A stretch of 40,532 nt of DNA, taken from Saccharofermentans sp. (GTDB lineage Bacteria; Bacillota; Clostridia; Saccharofermentanales; Saccharofermentanaceae). A program made the position numbers and the translations under genes. Below the pieces are notes generated by a model that saw only the letters and a list, made by a program, of their open reading frames with translations, was not told the origin of the DNA and searched no databases. Below, in pieces: positions 1-8,021 of the stretch. Positions within the stretch are counted from its first letter, which is position 1; every line of letters begins with the position of its first letter. The DNA lies in NCBI GenBank assembly GCA_024403715.1, contig JAKSRJ010000022.1, forward strand, positions 1 to 40,532, given 5' to 3'.

Positions 1-1667
1 ACGATATTGCTCTCGCAATCATCAAGGAAGTATTTAAGAACGGTTACGTTAAGAATAAAGTAATGGAGTTCGTAGGTCCTGGTGTATCTTCCATGACAAC
101 AGACTACAGAATCGGTATCGACGTAATGACAACAGAGACAACATGTTTGTCCTCTATCTGGAGAACAGACGACGATGTTAAGTCTTATCTCACAGTTCAC
201 GGAAGAGCTAATGATTATAAGCAGCTCGATCCAGCTTCTGTTGCATATTACGATGGTTGCTTGGAGATTGACCTCTCTACAATTAAGCCAATGATCGCAC
301 TTCCATTCCACCCATCTAATGCTTATACAATTTCTGAGCTCTATGACAATCTCGAGGATATCCTCCGTGAGACAGAGAAGGCAGCAGAGGCTGTTGCTGG
401 TGGTAGAGCAGAGTTCAAGCTCCTCGACAAGGTTGTTGATGGTAAGCTTATGGTTCAGCAGGGTGTAATCGGTGGATGTGCCGGTGGTTCCTACACAAAT
501 ATTGTTGAAGCTACACGTGCTATTAAGGGCAAGTCTATTGGTAATGGTGAGTTCTATCTCTCTGTTTATCCATCTTCACAGCCTGTATTTACTAACCTCG
601 ATCGTAAGGGTATGCTCGCTGATTTGATGGATGCTGGTGCAATTATTAGAACAGCATTCTGCGGACCTTGCTTCGGTGCTGGTGATACACCTGCAAACAA
701 TGCACTTTCTATTCGTCATACAACACGTAACTTCCCTAACCGTGAAGGTTCTAAGCCTGGTAATGGTCAGCTTGCAGCAGTTGCATTGATGGATGCTCGT
801 TCTATCGCAGCTACAGCAGCTAACGGTGGTGTTCTTACATCTGCTGAGGAGCTCGATTGCTGGGGTGACATTCCTGAGTACGAGTTTGACGATCGTTCCT
901 ATAAGTCTCGTGTATATAATGGCTACGGTTCTGCTAACCTCGATGCAGACTTAAGATTTGGTCCTAATATTAAGGACTGGCCAGAGATGGAGGCGCTCGC
1001 TGACAATATCCTCTTGAAGGTTGCATCTAAGATTGAGGACGAAGTTACAACAACTGATGAGCTTATCCCATCTGGTGAGACATCTTCTTACAGATCTAAC
1101 CCATTAGGTCTTGCTGAGTTCACACTCTCAAGAAGAGATCCAGAATATGTTGCTAAGTCTAAGGCAGTTCGTGATCTCGAGGACAAGAGATTGAAGGGTG
1201 AGGTTGATCCTTCTATCGCTGAGGCATTTAAGGTTATTAACACAATCGCTGGTCAGGCTGATGTTAAGGCCCAGGATGTTGAGATTGGTTCTGTTGTATA
1301 TGCTAACAAGCCAGGTGACGGTTCTGCTCGTGAGCAGGCTGCTTCCTGCCAGAGAGTTCTCGGTGCTCTTGCTAATATCACTCAGGAGTATGCTACAAAG
1401 CGTTACAGATCTAACTGTATGAACTGGGGTATGGTTCCATTCCATCTTAAGGGTGAGCCAACAATGTTTGAGGTAGATGACCTTATCTACGTTCCAGGCA
1501 TCCGTAAGTTCTTGGATGACAATAAGCTTGATTCAATCCCAGCTTATGTAATTAAGAACGGTACAGCTACACAAATCGAGCTCTACATTCAGCCAATGAC
1601 TGAGAACGAGCGTAAGATTGTTAAGGCTGGTTGCTTGATTAACTACAACCGTAACGGTCAGCAGTAA
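1..1667 (+). CDS. aconitase-family hydratase, 5' end missing
   Basis: The reading frame is open from base 3 to the stop at 1665-1667, so the gene begins upstream of the window; about 554 C-terminal residues are present. It belongs to the aconitase/isopropylmalate isomerase superfamily, probably the YbhJ-like 'hydratase' branch. Visible signatures are [11 protein letters not shown] and [15 protein letters not shown], which hold the three cysteines expected to ligate a 4Fe-4S cluster, followed by the TRNFPNREG segment typical of this superfamily. The C-terminal part would be the swivel domain. Substrate cannot be read from sequence; citrate/aconitate-type hydration is the family chemistry. Codon use is strongly biased (lysine almost always AAG, threonine mostly ACA), unlike several later genes, which suggests high expression. 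A terminator follows at 1723. Confidence 0.85.
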   Translation, partial: DIALAIIKEVFKNGYVKNKVMEFVGPGVSSMTTDYRIGIDVMTTETTCLSSIWRTDDDVKSYLTVHGRANDYKQLDPASVAYYDGCLEIDLSTIKPMIALPFHPSNAYTISELYDNLEDILRETEKAAEAVAGGRAEFKLLDKVVDGKLMVQQGVIGGCAGGSYTNIVEATRAIKGKSIGNGEFYLSVYPSSQPVFTNLDRKGMLADLMDAGAIIRTAFCGPCFGAGDTPANNALSIRHTTRNFPNREGSKPGNGQLAAVALMDARSIAATAANGGVLTSAEELDCWGDIPEYEFDDRSYKSRVYNGYGSANLDADLRFGPNIKDWPEMEALADNILLKVASKIEDEVTTTDELIPSGETSSYRSNPLGLAEFTLSRRDPEYVAKSKAVRDLEDKRLKGEVDPSIAEAFKVINTIAGQADVKAQDVEIGSVVYANKPGDGSAREQAASCQRVLGALANITQEYATKRYRSNCMNWGMVPFHLKGEPTMFEVDDLIYVPGIRKFLDDNKLDSIPAYVIKNGTATQIELYIQPMTENERKIVKAGCLINYNRNGQQ

Positions 1668-1681
1668 CTCGCGGAATTCGC

Positions 1682-1705
1682 GATTCGCTTGCCTCGCTGC
1701 GAATC
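1682..1705 (+). repeat. GC-rich hairpin between hydratase and its terminator
   Basis: GATTCGC at 1682-1688 is the reverse complement of GCGAATC at 1699-1705, giving a 7-bp stem with a 10-base loop. The piece (about 1668-1722) is visibly richer in CG dinucleotides than its surroundings. It has no T-tract, so it is not itself a terminator. It may be a REP-like element or an mRNA 3'-end stabiliser; function unknown. Confidence 0.4.
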
Positions 1706-1722
1706 ACTCGTTAAATAGCTCG

Positions 1723-1752
1723 ATGCCACAGGTTTTTGCCTGTGGCATTTTT
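1723..1752 (+). terminator. intrinsic terminator after hydratase
   Basis: A perfect 10-bp stem (ATGCCACAGG at 1723-1732 with CCTGTGGCAT at 1739-1748), 6-base loop and following T-rich tract end the hydratase transcript. Confidence 0.9.
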
Positions 1753-1805
1753 ATATAATGGCTCAGCTTAAGCCTATCCATTGCCACATATGAGCTAAGT
1801 GCGGA

Positions 1806-1814
1806 TGGTATAAT
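1806..1814 (+). promoter_or_regulatory. extended -10 promoter for lipoprotein gene
   Basis: TGGTATAAT is a perfect extended -10 (TGnTATAAT). No good -35 lies 17 bp upstream (TTGCCA at 1781 is 22 bp away). The start codon is 33 bases downstream, with a GGGGG ribosome binding site at 1833-1838. Confidence 0.65.
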
Positions 1815-1846
1815 ATAGCCGACATACAAATAGGGGGTATATTCGT

Positions 1847-2404
1847 ATGAAAAAGAAAATTGCTATGTTATTAGCTACATCAATATTAATGACTGGTGCT
1901 TTTACTGCTTGTAGTGATAAGAAGAATAACGATTCAGACGAGACATCTATTGAAGAGACTGAAATTGATGAACTCGTAGAAGAGACTATTGAGATTATTA
2001 TTCCTGAAGACGAGGAGGTTAACTCAGTCGCAACTGCTCTTCGCCTTCAGTTTAGATCTGAGATGCTCATAGACAATGATATCGAAGCAATGGCTAATTC
2101 ATTGATTAATAATGAGGTCCTAGATGGAGTTACTATGACAACAATGCCTGTATCAGAAGGTTACCTTAACGGATTTGATGGTGACGTAACAGGTTTTAAT
2201 GATGGAATAATGTTTGCTCCAATGATTGGTACTATCCCATTCGTCGGTTATATCTTCGAGTCTGATGATCCTGAGGCACTTGCAGATGCTCTTAACAACC
2301 AGGCTATGCTTGATTGGAATATCTGTACTTTCGCTGATGAGGCTATAATTGCTGTTGAAGGAGACTATGTATTCTTCGTAATGGCACCTTACGCATTTGA
2401 ATAA
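1847..2404 (+). CDS. small acidic lipoprotein of unknown function
   Basis: The 185-residue product begins with a lipoprotein signal (MKKKIAMLLATSILMTG, then lipobox FTAC with Cys22), so it is predicted to be exported and lipid-anchored on the outer face of the membrane. An acidic linker (about residues 25-60, rich in Asp and Glu) leads into a compact C-terminal domain. The pattern ESDDPEALADAL and a final GDYVFFVMAP strand recalls the DUF4358-type lipoproteins of Clostridia, but I hold that loosely. ATG is preceded by a purine-rich AGGGGG site. It lies 15 bases upstream of the acyltransferase gene, so the two are probably co-transcribed from the extended -10 at 1806. Confidence 0.75.
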   Translation: MKKKIAMLLATSILMTGAFTACSDKKNNDSDETSIEETEIDELVEETIEIIIPEDEEVNSVATALRLQFRSEMLIDNDIEAMANSLINNEVLDGVTMTTMPVSEGYLNGFDGDVTGFNDGIMFAPMIGTIPFVGYIFESDDPEALADALNNQAMLDWNICTFADEAIIAVEGDYVFFVMAPYAFE

Positions 2405-2419
2405 GAAGAGGTTCTAATA

Positions 2420-3379
2420 TTGCCTAACAGAAGATCTATAATGGCCTTCTCGGGCCTTCAGATTTTGCTTTACCACTTGTGGATTAATATGTTTCCTGGA
2501 AATCAAGTGGAGATGTTCTTACGTGCAAGTGCTTTTGTTGGTGTGGATATCTTTTTCTTCCTGTCAGGATTCTCTCTTGGATGCAGAGAGACTGGTAATT
2601 ACTGGACATTTATTAAATCTAGATTCACTTCGGTCTATCTTAAGTTCATTCTCTTCGCGATTGCTGCATTAATCTATTCTAAGTGGAAGTTTACTCGCTT
2701 GTTCGAAGTAATATTCGCTGTAGAGTTCTTCAAAAAGGGCGGAGGCTCATTCTTGTGGTTCTTGCCAGCGATAATGATTTGCTACTTGCTGTTCCCACTC
2801 TATCGTAAGGCTGATAACAAGAAGCCTCGTTTAACTTTGACAATTGCTATTCTAGTCTGGACAGTTACAGGCGTATTAATCACTTATCTAACTTCGTATA
2901 AGGTAATATTCATTTTTTGGATGAGACTTCCTGTGTTCTTACTCGGCTTCTATGCAGCAAAGAATAGATTGTTGGATAAATGCCTTGATAAGAACGTAGT
3001 GAGAATAGTAGCCGGAATAGCGCTGATAATAATCGGAGGTGTGCTTTTCTATCTAACTGGATTTAAGACAAGACTTAGTGTGCCGATGGTCGATATGTTC
3101 TACGTATTTGGAATTCCGTCTGCGATAGGTCTTATTATGCTTGTATCGTACATCCCAGAGGTCAAATTGATTGAGTGGATTGGTAAATCGACCCTCGAGA
3201 TGTATGGTGTGCAGATGGTGTTTGGATATAAGATGGCCAACTTCATATTTACCCAAACTCAAAGCAAGATGCTTACAAACATTGCATCCACAATTCTCGT
3301 TATCATAATAGCAGTCCTTTTGCAATTTGCTTACAACTATATAAGAAGACAACTTAATCGTTGCATTGCTAAACAATAA
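2420..3379 (+). CDS. acyltransferase 3 (OafA-like) integral membrane protein
   Basis: The 319-residue polytopic membrane protein has the acyltransferase family 3 layout: an N-terminal segment ending in LLYHLW (the family's conserved His, His19 here), then VDIFFFLSGF, which matches the family's FFxxSGF block, then about eight further hydrophobic helices. Such enzymes move acyl groups, usually acetyl, across the membrane onto sugars, glycopolymers or lipids. The start is TTG at 2420, chosen because AGAAGAGG lies 8 bases upstream; an internal ATG at 2441 is less well placed. It probably forms an operon with the preceding lipoprotein, which could be its extracytoplasmic partner (inference). The queuosine-unit promoter overlaps the 3' end of this gene. 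Confidence 0.8.
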   Translation: MPNRRSIMAFSGLQILLYHLWINMFPGNQVEMFLRASAFVGVDIFFFLSGFSLGCRETGNYWTFIKSRFTSVYLKFILFAIAALIYSKWKFTRLFEVIFAVEFFKKGGGSFLWFLPAIMICYLLFPLYRKADNKKPRLTLTIAILVWTVTGVLITYLTSYKVIFIFWMRLPVFLLGFYAAKNRLLDKCLDKNVVRIVAGIALIIIGGVLFYLTGFKTRLSVPMVDMFYVFGIPSAIGLIMLVSYIPEVKLIEWIGKSTLEMYGVQMVFGYKMANFIFTQTQSKMLTNIASTILVIIIAVLLQFAYNYIRRQLNRCIAKQ

Positions 3380-3388
3380 TGATATAAT
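3361..3388 (+). promoter_or_regulatory. promoter of the queuosine salvage unit
   Basis: TTGCAT (3361-3366), a 16-bp spacer and a perfect TATAAT (3383-3388). It overlaps the last codons of the acyltransferase gene and would start transcription at about 3395, immediately before the structured leader. Confidence 0.7.
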
Positions 3389-3394
3389 CACTTT

Positions 3395-3503
3395 GCTCGA
3401 AGAGAGCCGACAGTTCATTTGTACCTTCCTGTCGTTAAGCAAAACCTGGACTATATTTCGAATATGAGATGTAGCTTTCGAGTTTTGCAAAGCTACATTT
3501 TTT
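3395..3503 (+). promoter_or_regulatory. candidate preQ1 riboswitch with attenuator
   Basis: The leader between promoter and transporter gene holds a compact aptamer-like fold. A 6-bp stem CGACAG (3408-3413)/CTGTCG (3429-3434) encloses a 15-base loop containing TTC and ACC. It is followed by the A-rich tail TTAAGCAAAACCTGG (3435-3449), much like the tail of class I preQ1 aptamers. An intrinsic terminator comes next (ATGTAGCTTT 3469-3478 with AAAGCTACAT 3489-3498, then Ts to 3503), only a few bases before the GGAGG site. GCAAAAC (3439-3445) in the tail can pair with GTTTTGC (3482-3488) in the terminator loop, a plausible antiterminator. The downstream genes handle preQ0/preQ1, which fits. The loop is longer than the type examples, so the class is uncertain; the attenuator itself is clear. 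Confidence 0.6.
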
Positions 3504-3521
3504 ATTTGGAGGCTTTGCATC

Positions 3522-4202
3522 ATGAAAGATGAAAAGAACGTATCTAAGGTGTTCATGATAATCGCGGTTATTTACGTAACCTGCCTTTTATTGTCGAACA
3601 TCATCGCAGGTAAGATGTGGGCGCTTACATCTTCCGTTACACTCCCTGCAGCGGTAATTTTGTTCCCAATCACATATATCTTCGGTGATATTTTTACTGA
3701 AGTATATGGATATAAAAAAGCTAGAACTATTATCTGGCTTGGATTTGGAATGAGCTTTTTTGCAGTTGCTATCTACCTTATTACTATCGCACTTCCTCAT
3801 CCAGGTTTCTGGGAGAATCAGGACGCATATGCAGTAGTAATGGGAACAACACCTAGAGTCGCATGTGCTTCCTTCCTAGGTTACTTGTTCGGTGAGTTTT
3901 CAAACTCTATGGTATTAAGTAAGCTTAAGGTTAAGACTAATGGTAAGAAACTTTGGCTTAGAACAATTCTATCTACAGTTGTAGGTGAGGGATTTGACTC
4001 CGTTATCTTTATCACTATTTCTTTCTGGGGAACAATGGATAATAAGACAGTACTTCAGATGATTTTATTCCAGTACTTGTTCAAGGTAATTTACGAGGTT
4101 ATTTTGACACCTGTAACATACATTGTTGTAAAAAAACTTAAGAATGTGGAAGGAATCGATACTTACGATTACAATATTAAGTATCACATTTTAAAGGGGT
4201 AA
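3522..4202 (+). CDS. yhhQ: queuosine precursor transporter, YhhQ/VUT family
   Basis: The 226-residue membrane protein with about six helices matches the YhhQ (VUT) family, which imports the queuosine precursors preQ0 and preQ1. The family core ITYIFGDIFTEVYGYKKAR (about residues 47-65) is intact, as are the GYLFGEFSNS and VGEGFDSVIF segments. ATG follows a GGAGG site with 9-base spacing. The gene sits behind the candidate preQ1 attenuator and 3 bases upstream of queF. The riboswitch-like leader, importer and QueF together indicate salvage of preQ0 from the surroundings rather than de novo synthesis; no queC, queD or queE is present in the window. Confidence 0.9.
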   Translation: MKDEKNVSKVFMIIAVIYVTCLLLSNIIAGKMWALTSSVTLPAAVILFPITYIFGDIFTEVYGYKKARTIIWLGFGMSFFAVAIYLITIALPHPGFWENQDAYAVVMGTTPRVACASFLGYLFGEFSNSMVLSKLKVKTNGKKLWLRTILSTVVGEGFDSVIFITISFWGTMDNKTVLQMILFQYLFKVIYEVILTPVTYIVVKKLKNVEGIDTYDYNIKYHILKG

Positions 4203-4205
4203 TTT

Positions 4206-4688
4206 ATGCGCGAGAATGAAGGATTAACAAAGCTCGGTAGCCAGGGTACTAGTTACTCTATGGATTACGATCCAAGCGTATTAGAGACATTTATTAACAA
4301 GCATCCAGATAACGATTATTTTGTTAAGTTCAATTGTCCTGAGTTTACTAGTCTTTGTCCTATTACAGGTCAGCCAGACTTCGCTACAATCTATATCTCC
4401 TATGTCCCATCAGAGAAGATGGTCGAGAGTAAGAGCTTGAAGCTTTATTTGTTCTCTTTCAGAAATCATGGTGATTTCCACGAGGACTGCGTAAATATCA
4501 TTATGAAGGATCTAATTAAGCTTATGGATCCTAAGTACATTGAGGTATGGGGCAAGTTCCTTCCAAGAGGTGGAATTTCCATCGATCCATACTGCAATTA
4601 TGGCAAGCCTGGTACTAAGTGGGAAGAGGTCGCATGGACTCGCCTAAGCACCCACGATTTATACCTCGAAAGGGTTGATAACAGATGA
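4206..4688 (+). CDS. queF: NADPH-dependent 7-cyano-7-deazaguanine reductase
   Basis: QueF reduces the nitrile of preQ0 to the aminomethyl group of preQ1 in the cytoplasm, using two NADPH. The 160-residue length fits the short unimodular type. The motif [17 protein letters not shown] (from residue 44) carries the expected nucleophilic Cys51 and catalytic Asp58. [20 protein letters not shown] (from about residue 73) is the QueF NADPH/substrate block. It follows the transporter by 3 bases and ends just before a strong terminator, so the two genes form a closed unit under the candidate preQ1 riboswitch. Confidence 0.95.
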   Translation: MRENEGLTKLGSQGTSYSMDYDPSVLETFINKHPDNDYFVKFNCPEFTSLCPITGQPDFATIYISYVPSEKMVESKSLKLYLFSFRNHGDFHEDCVNIIMKDLIKLMDPKYIEVWGKFLPRGGISIDPYCNYGKPGTKWEEVAWTRLSTHDLYLERVDNR

Positions 4689-4694
4689 TTTTTT

Positions 4695-4720
4695 GCCCAC
4701 CATAGCCGGTGGGCATTTTT
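4695..4720 (+). terminator. intrinsic terminator after queF
   Basis: GCCCACC (4695-4701) pairs with GGTGGGC (4708-4714), 6-base loop, followed by ATTTTT. Confidence 0.9.
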
Positions 4721-4777
4721 GAACAACAAAAAGTGATATATTAACCCTAAATTTGTTATACACCGTGCGCACCAGAT

Positions 4778-4786
4778 TGATAGAAT
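4778..4786 (+). promoter_or_regulatory. extended -10 abutting the first MATE gene
   Basis: TGATAGAAT fits TGnTAnAAT. Only 7 bases separate it from the ATG at 4794, so the predicted transcription start coincides with the start codon. A perfect 8-bp palindrome GTGCGCAC lies just upstream at 4765-4772 and could be an operator. Confidence 0.5.
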
Positions 4787-4793
4787 TAGCGCT

Positions 4794-6146
4794 ATGCAAA
4801 CGAAATTAACTGAGGGTAATCCTTTTAATATAATTATTAGATTTATGTTGCCACTTTTGCTAGGTAACTTAGTTCAGCAGCTCTATAACACCTGCGATAC
4901 GATTTTGGTTGGAAAATTCGTAGGTCCTGAGGCTTTGGCTGCTGTTGGTTCTACTGGTACAATTATGTTCCTTTTTATGGGATTTGCTAATGGTATGGCT
5001 ACAGGTTATACGATTTTGACTAGCCAAAGATTTGGTAATAATGATGAGAAGGGAACTAGAGTTTCTGTTACTAATGGTGTTTTCCTATGCCTTGCAATGA
5101 TAGTAATCATGACTATCCTGGGTTTAACTATAATGCGTCCTTTGCTTACTGCTATGAAGACTCCATCTGACATTTTTGAGGATGCATATACTTATATTTC
5201 AACTATCGTTATTGGTATATTTGCCATGATGTTTAATTGCTACTTATCAGCGCTTTTAAGAGCTGTAGGTAACAGTAAAGCTCCACTCGTAATTATGTTT
5301 TCTTCCGCAGTTCTTAATATTGGACTAGATTTACTTTTTATCATCACCTTCAATTGGCGTGTAGCTGGTGCTGCATGGGCTACAGTTATTTCTCAGCTTG
5401 CAGCTGCAATTGGAAGCTTTGTGTACATCGTTCATAGTGTTAAGCCTTTGGTTCCTAAAAAGGAAGACTGGAAGACTGATTCTAAGACTATTCGTTCTGA
5501 ATTAAGTCTAGGTGTTCCAGTAGCATTACAAAATGCCATCACAGCTTCAGGTACGGTTGTAATGCAAAGTGCAATTAATTCTTTTGGTACTATCGCAGTT
5601 ACAGCTGTTACTGCATCTAATAAGCTTCAGGACCTTTTGACACAAGGTATGTTCACGATGGGTCAGGTAATGTCTTCTTATGTAGGTCAAAACTACGGTA
5701 AGGGTGATACTAAGCGTATCCGTGAAGGAATTAGAGCTGCTATGAAGATTATGATAGTTTACTCTATCGTGGTTGGTATCATCATTGCTATTATCCTTAA
5801 GCCTGGTCTTAAGCTCTTCCTCGAGAGTGGTATAGATGTAAATATTTATTACCCAATGGCTAGAATAAACATCTACGAGAACTTAGTATGCTACGTATTC
5901 CTTGGTATGATATTCGTATATAGAAGCTCTATGCAGGCCTGTGACCGCGGCGTGCGCGCTATGTCCATGGGTCTCATCGAATTCGCTTCACGTGTATTTA
6001 TCGGAATCACTGCTATTCACACAGGAATCTTCTACATCGCATGTGCTGCTAATCCATTGGCTTGGGTATGCGCAGGCGTATTTGGTATGATAATGTGCTA
6101 TCGCATGATTGACCAAATAGAGCGTAAGAAGTCTTTGTCCTTATAA
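4794..6146 (+). CDS. MATE family multidrug/cation exporter
   Basis: The 450-residue protein has the twelve-helix MATE layout in two homologous halves. Family signatures include LTEGNPFNIIIRFMLPLLLG, NLVQQLYNTCDTILVGKFVG (about 25-44) and the LRAVGNSKAPL segment near residue 150. MATE proteins export cationic drugs or metabolites in exchange for Na+ or H+; the substrate cannot be told. There is no recognisable Shine-Dalgarno sequence before the ATG, and a -10 box ends 7 bases upstream, pointing to a leaderless message. A second MATE gene (23363) shares the same opening (TEGxP, LGNxxQQLYN) but is clearly divergent. Confidence 0.9.
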   Translation: MQTKLTEGNPFNIIIRFMLPLLLGNLVQQLYNTCDTILVGKFVGPEALAAVGSTGTIMFLFMGFANGMATGYTILTSQRFGNNDEKGTRVSVTNGVFLCLAMIVIMTILGLTIMRPLLTAMKTPSDIFEDAYTYISTIVIGIFAMMFNCYLSALLRAVGNSKAPLVIMFSSAVLNIGLDLLFIITFNWRVAGAAWATVISQLAAAIGSFVYIVHSVKPLVPKKEDWKTDSKTIRSELSLGVPVALQNAITASGTVVMQSAINSFGTIAVTAVTASNKLQDLLTQGMFTMGQVMSSYVGQNYGKGDTKRIREGIRAAMKIMIVYSIVVGIIIAIILKPGLKLFLESGIDVNIYYPMARINIYENLVCYVFLGMIFVYRSSMQACDRGVRAMSMGLIEFASRVFIGITAIHTGIFYIACAANPLAWVCAGVFGMIMCYRMIDQIERKKSLSL

Positions 6147-6173
6147 TTCTCAAATTATTCATACAATCCGTTT

Positions 6174-6179
6174 TATAAT
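6174..6179 (+). promoter_or_regulatory. -10 box abutting the SulP gene
   Basis: A perfect TATAAT ends 5 bases before the ATG at 6185. If used, transcription would begin at the start codon itself. No convincing -35 was found. Confidence 0.45.
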
Positions 6180-6184
6180 AGGGT

Positions 6185-7954
6185 ATGCGTTTCTTTAAAC
6201 AGTTTAAAAGATATAGAAGCCCATTGGACTTTGTGCGCGATATTTTGTCGGGCATTATCGTGGCGCTTGTATCGATTCCTATTTCGATGGGATATGCTAC
6301 TATCGCGGGCCTGCCACCAGTTTACGGTTTATACGGATCTTTATTTCCAATACTAATTTTCGCGCTTTTAACTACCTCGCCTCAGTTTGTTGTAGGTGTG
6401 GATGCCATGCCTGCTGTTATGGTAGGAACGCTTATGGTAGAACTCGGATTTGCCTCGGAATCCCCTGACGCTATGAGCCTCGCGGCGATAATGGCCATAA
6501 TGGTAAGTATATGGTTTCTAGTCTTCTATATAGCTAAGGCGGGAAGGATAGTTAAATATATTTCGACGCCTGTAATGGGTGGATTCATATCTGGTATTGG
6601 TATGACGATTATTCTGATGCAGTTACCAAAGTTGTTTGGAGGAAATCCTGGTACAGGAGAGTTAGTGCCTCTTGTTGTTAATATCGCAGAGCAGCTACAT
6701 AACTTTAATGTGTTGTCTTTTGTGCTAGGTATGGCAACGGTAGTTATCATTCTTGTTTGTAAGAAGTATATTCCTAAGGTTCCGATGACTATCGTGATGC
6801 TTGTACTAGGTGTTGCACTACAGATGAAGGTTGGCCTTGATAAATATGGTGTAAAACTTTTGCCTGAGACCTCAAGCGGATTGCCGTCTTTATTTATACC
6901 TGACATTACAGTAATCAAGGGTAATGTCGATTCAGTTGTGATTACATCTTTAGGTATAGCGGCAGTAATCATGGCGCAGACTTTACTTGCATCTGAGAGC
7001 TATGCCATGAAGCATTTCTATTCCATCAACAAAAATAATGAGCTTCTTGCTTATGGTGCCATGAACTTAGTTGCAGGCTTTACTGGAGTTTGCCCTGTTA
7101 ATGGAAGCGTATCTAGAAGTGGTATCGCTGATTCTAATGGAACTAAAACTCAGCTCATGTCTTTAACAGCGAGTGCCGTAATGCTTGTAGTTCTTCTTTA
7201 CGGTACGCCTTATCTTAAATATATGCCTGTTCCTGTTTTGACAGGTATCGTAATGACAGCGTTAATCGGCATCATCGACACTAAGATGGAGATGAGACTT
7301 TGGAAGGCAAATAAAAATGAGTTCATTATCTTTATAGTCTCGTTCTTAGCTGTACTATTTTTTGGCACAGTTAATGGCGTGCTTGTTGGTGTAGTTCTTT
7401 CCTTTGGTGAAGTAGCGGTAAGAGCCGTAAATCCACCTGCAACTTTTGTTGGAAGAATTCCAGGTCACGGTAACTACCATTCACTTAATCGTAACTCAAA
7501 TGCTAGAGCTATTAAGGGCGCGGTTATCTACAGATTTAACGGTAATTTATTCTTCGCTAATATCGATAAACTTGTAACTAATATCGAGCATGCTATTACG
7601 CCTACGACGAAATGCGTTGTTATTGATGCTAGAGGAATCGGTACCGTAGATATCACTGCCGCAGATAAGTTGGTAGCTCTTTATAAAGAACTTAATTCTC
7701 AAGGAATCAAGCTGTACATCACAGAGCACGACGGCTCGCTTAATGATCAACTTAGAATAAGTGGAGCAGGGGAACTCTTTGAAGCCGGGGCCGTAAGACA
7801 AACTATTACACTCGCATTAGAGGCGGCAGGTTTTGAAAAGCCTTATGTATTAGAGGATCACGATGGTTCTGACATCCTCGCGACAAGCGGCGAAGAAATC
7901 CACGATATTAAAGAATTAACCGAGAGGGAGTGGCTACATAATCCATCTAAATGA
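6185..7954 (+). CDS. SulP family anion transporter with STAS domain
   Basis: SulP proteins carry sulfate, bicarbonate or other anions and dicarboxylates across the membrane. The 589-residue length is normal. The N-terminal family core is clear: IVALVSIPISMGYATIAGLP then VYGLYGSLFPILIFALL (residues about 25-62). The membrane domain runs to about residue 420. The cytoplasmic C-terminal STAS domain (about 440-555) has the FNGNLFFANIDKL strand and the VVIDARGIGTVDITAADKL helix cap. Substrate is not predictable. The start ATG has no spaced ribosome binding site (GGGT touches it), and TATAAT lies 5 bases upstream, so this may be a leaderless gene. Confidence 0.9.
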   Translation: MRFFKQFKRYRSPLDFVRDILSGIIVALVSIPISMGYATIAGLPPVYGLYGSLFPILIFALLTTSPQFVVGVDAMPAVMVGTLMVELGFASESPDAMSLAAIMAIMVSIWFLVFYIAKAGRIVKYISTPVMGGFISGIGMTIILMQLPKLFGGNPGTGELVPLVVNIAEQLHNFNVLSFVLGMATVVIILVCKKYIPKVPMTIVMLVLGVALQMKVGLDKYGVKLLPETSSGLPSLFIPDITVIKGNVDSVVITSLGIAAVIMAQTLLASESYAMKHFYSINKNNELLAYGAMNLVAGFTGVCPVNGSVSRSGIADSNGTKTQLMSLTASAVMLVVLLYGTPYLKYMPVPVLTGIVMTALIGIIDTKMEMRLWKANKNEFIIFIVSFLAVLFFGTVNGVLVGVVLSFGEVAVRAVNPPATFVGRIPGHGNYHSLNRNSNARAIKGAVIYRFNGNLFFANIDKLVTNIEHAITPTTKCVVIDARGIGTVDITAADKLVALYKELNSQGIKLYITEHDGSLNDQLRISGAGELFEAGAVRQTITLALEAAGFEKPYVLEDHDGSDILATSGEEIHDIKELTEREWLHNPSK

Positions 7955-7972
7955 GTATTATTTCTAATAGCG

Positions 7973-7981
7973 TGTTACAAT
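7973..7981 (+). promoter_or_regulatory. extended -10 promoter for the GT-C-like gene
   Basis: TGTTACAAT is an extended -10; the start codon at 8022 is 40 bases downstream, with an AGAGGAG ribosome binding site between. Confidence 0.55.
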
Positions 7982-8021
7982 ACACAAAGCTAGTGAGCTT
8001 GCTATTAGAGGAGTAATCGCG

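Noticed and set aside
1128..1445. Minus-strand open frame within the hydratase gene
   Set aside because: It is a shadow of a strongly biased coding frame, with no ribosome binding site and no recognisable domain.
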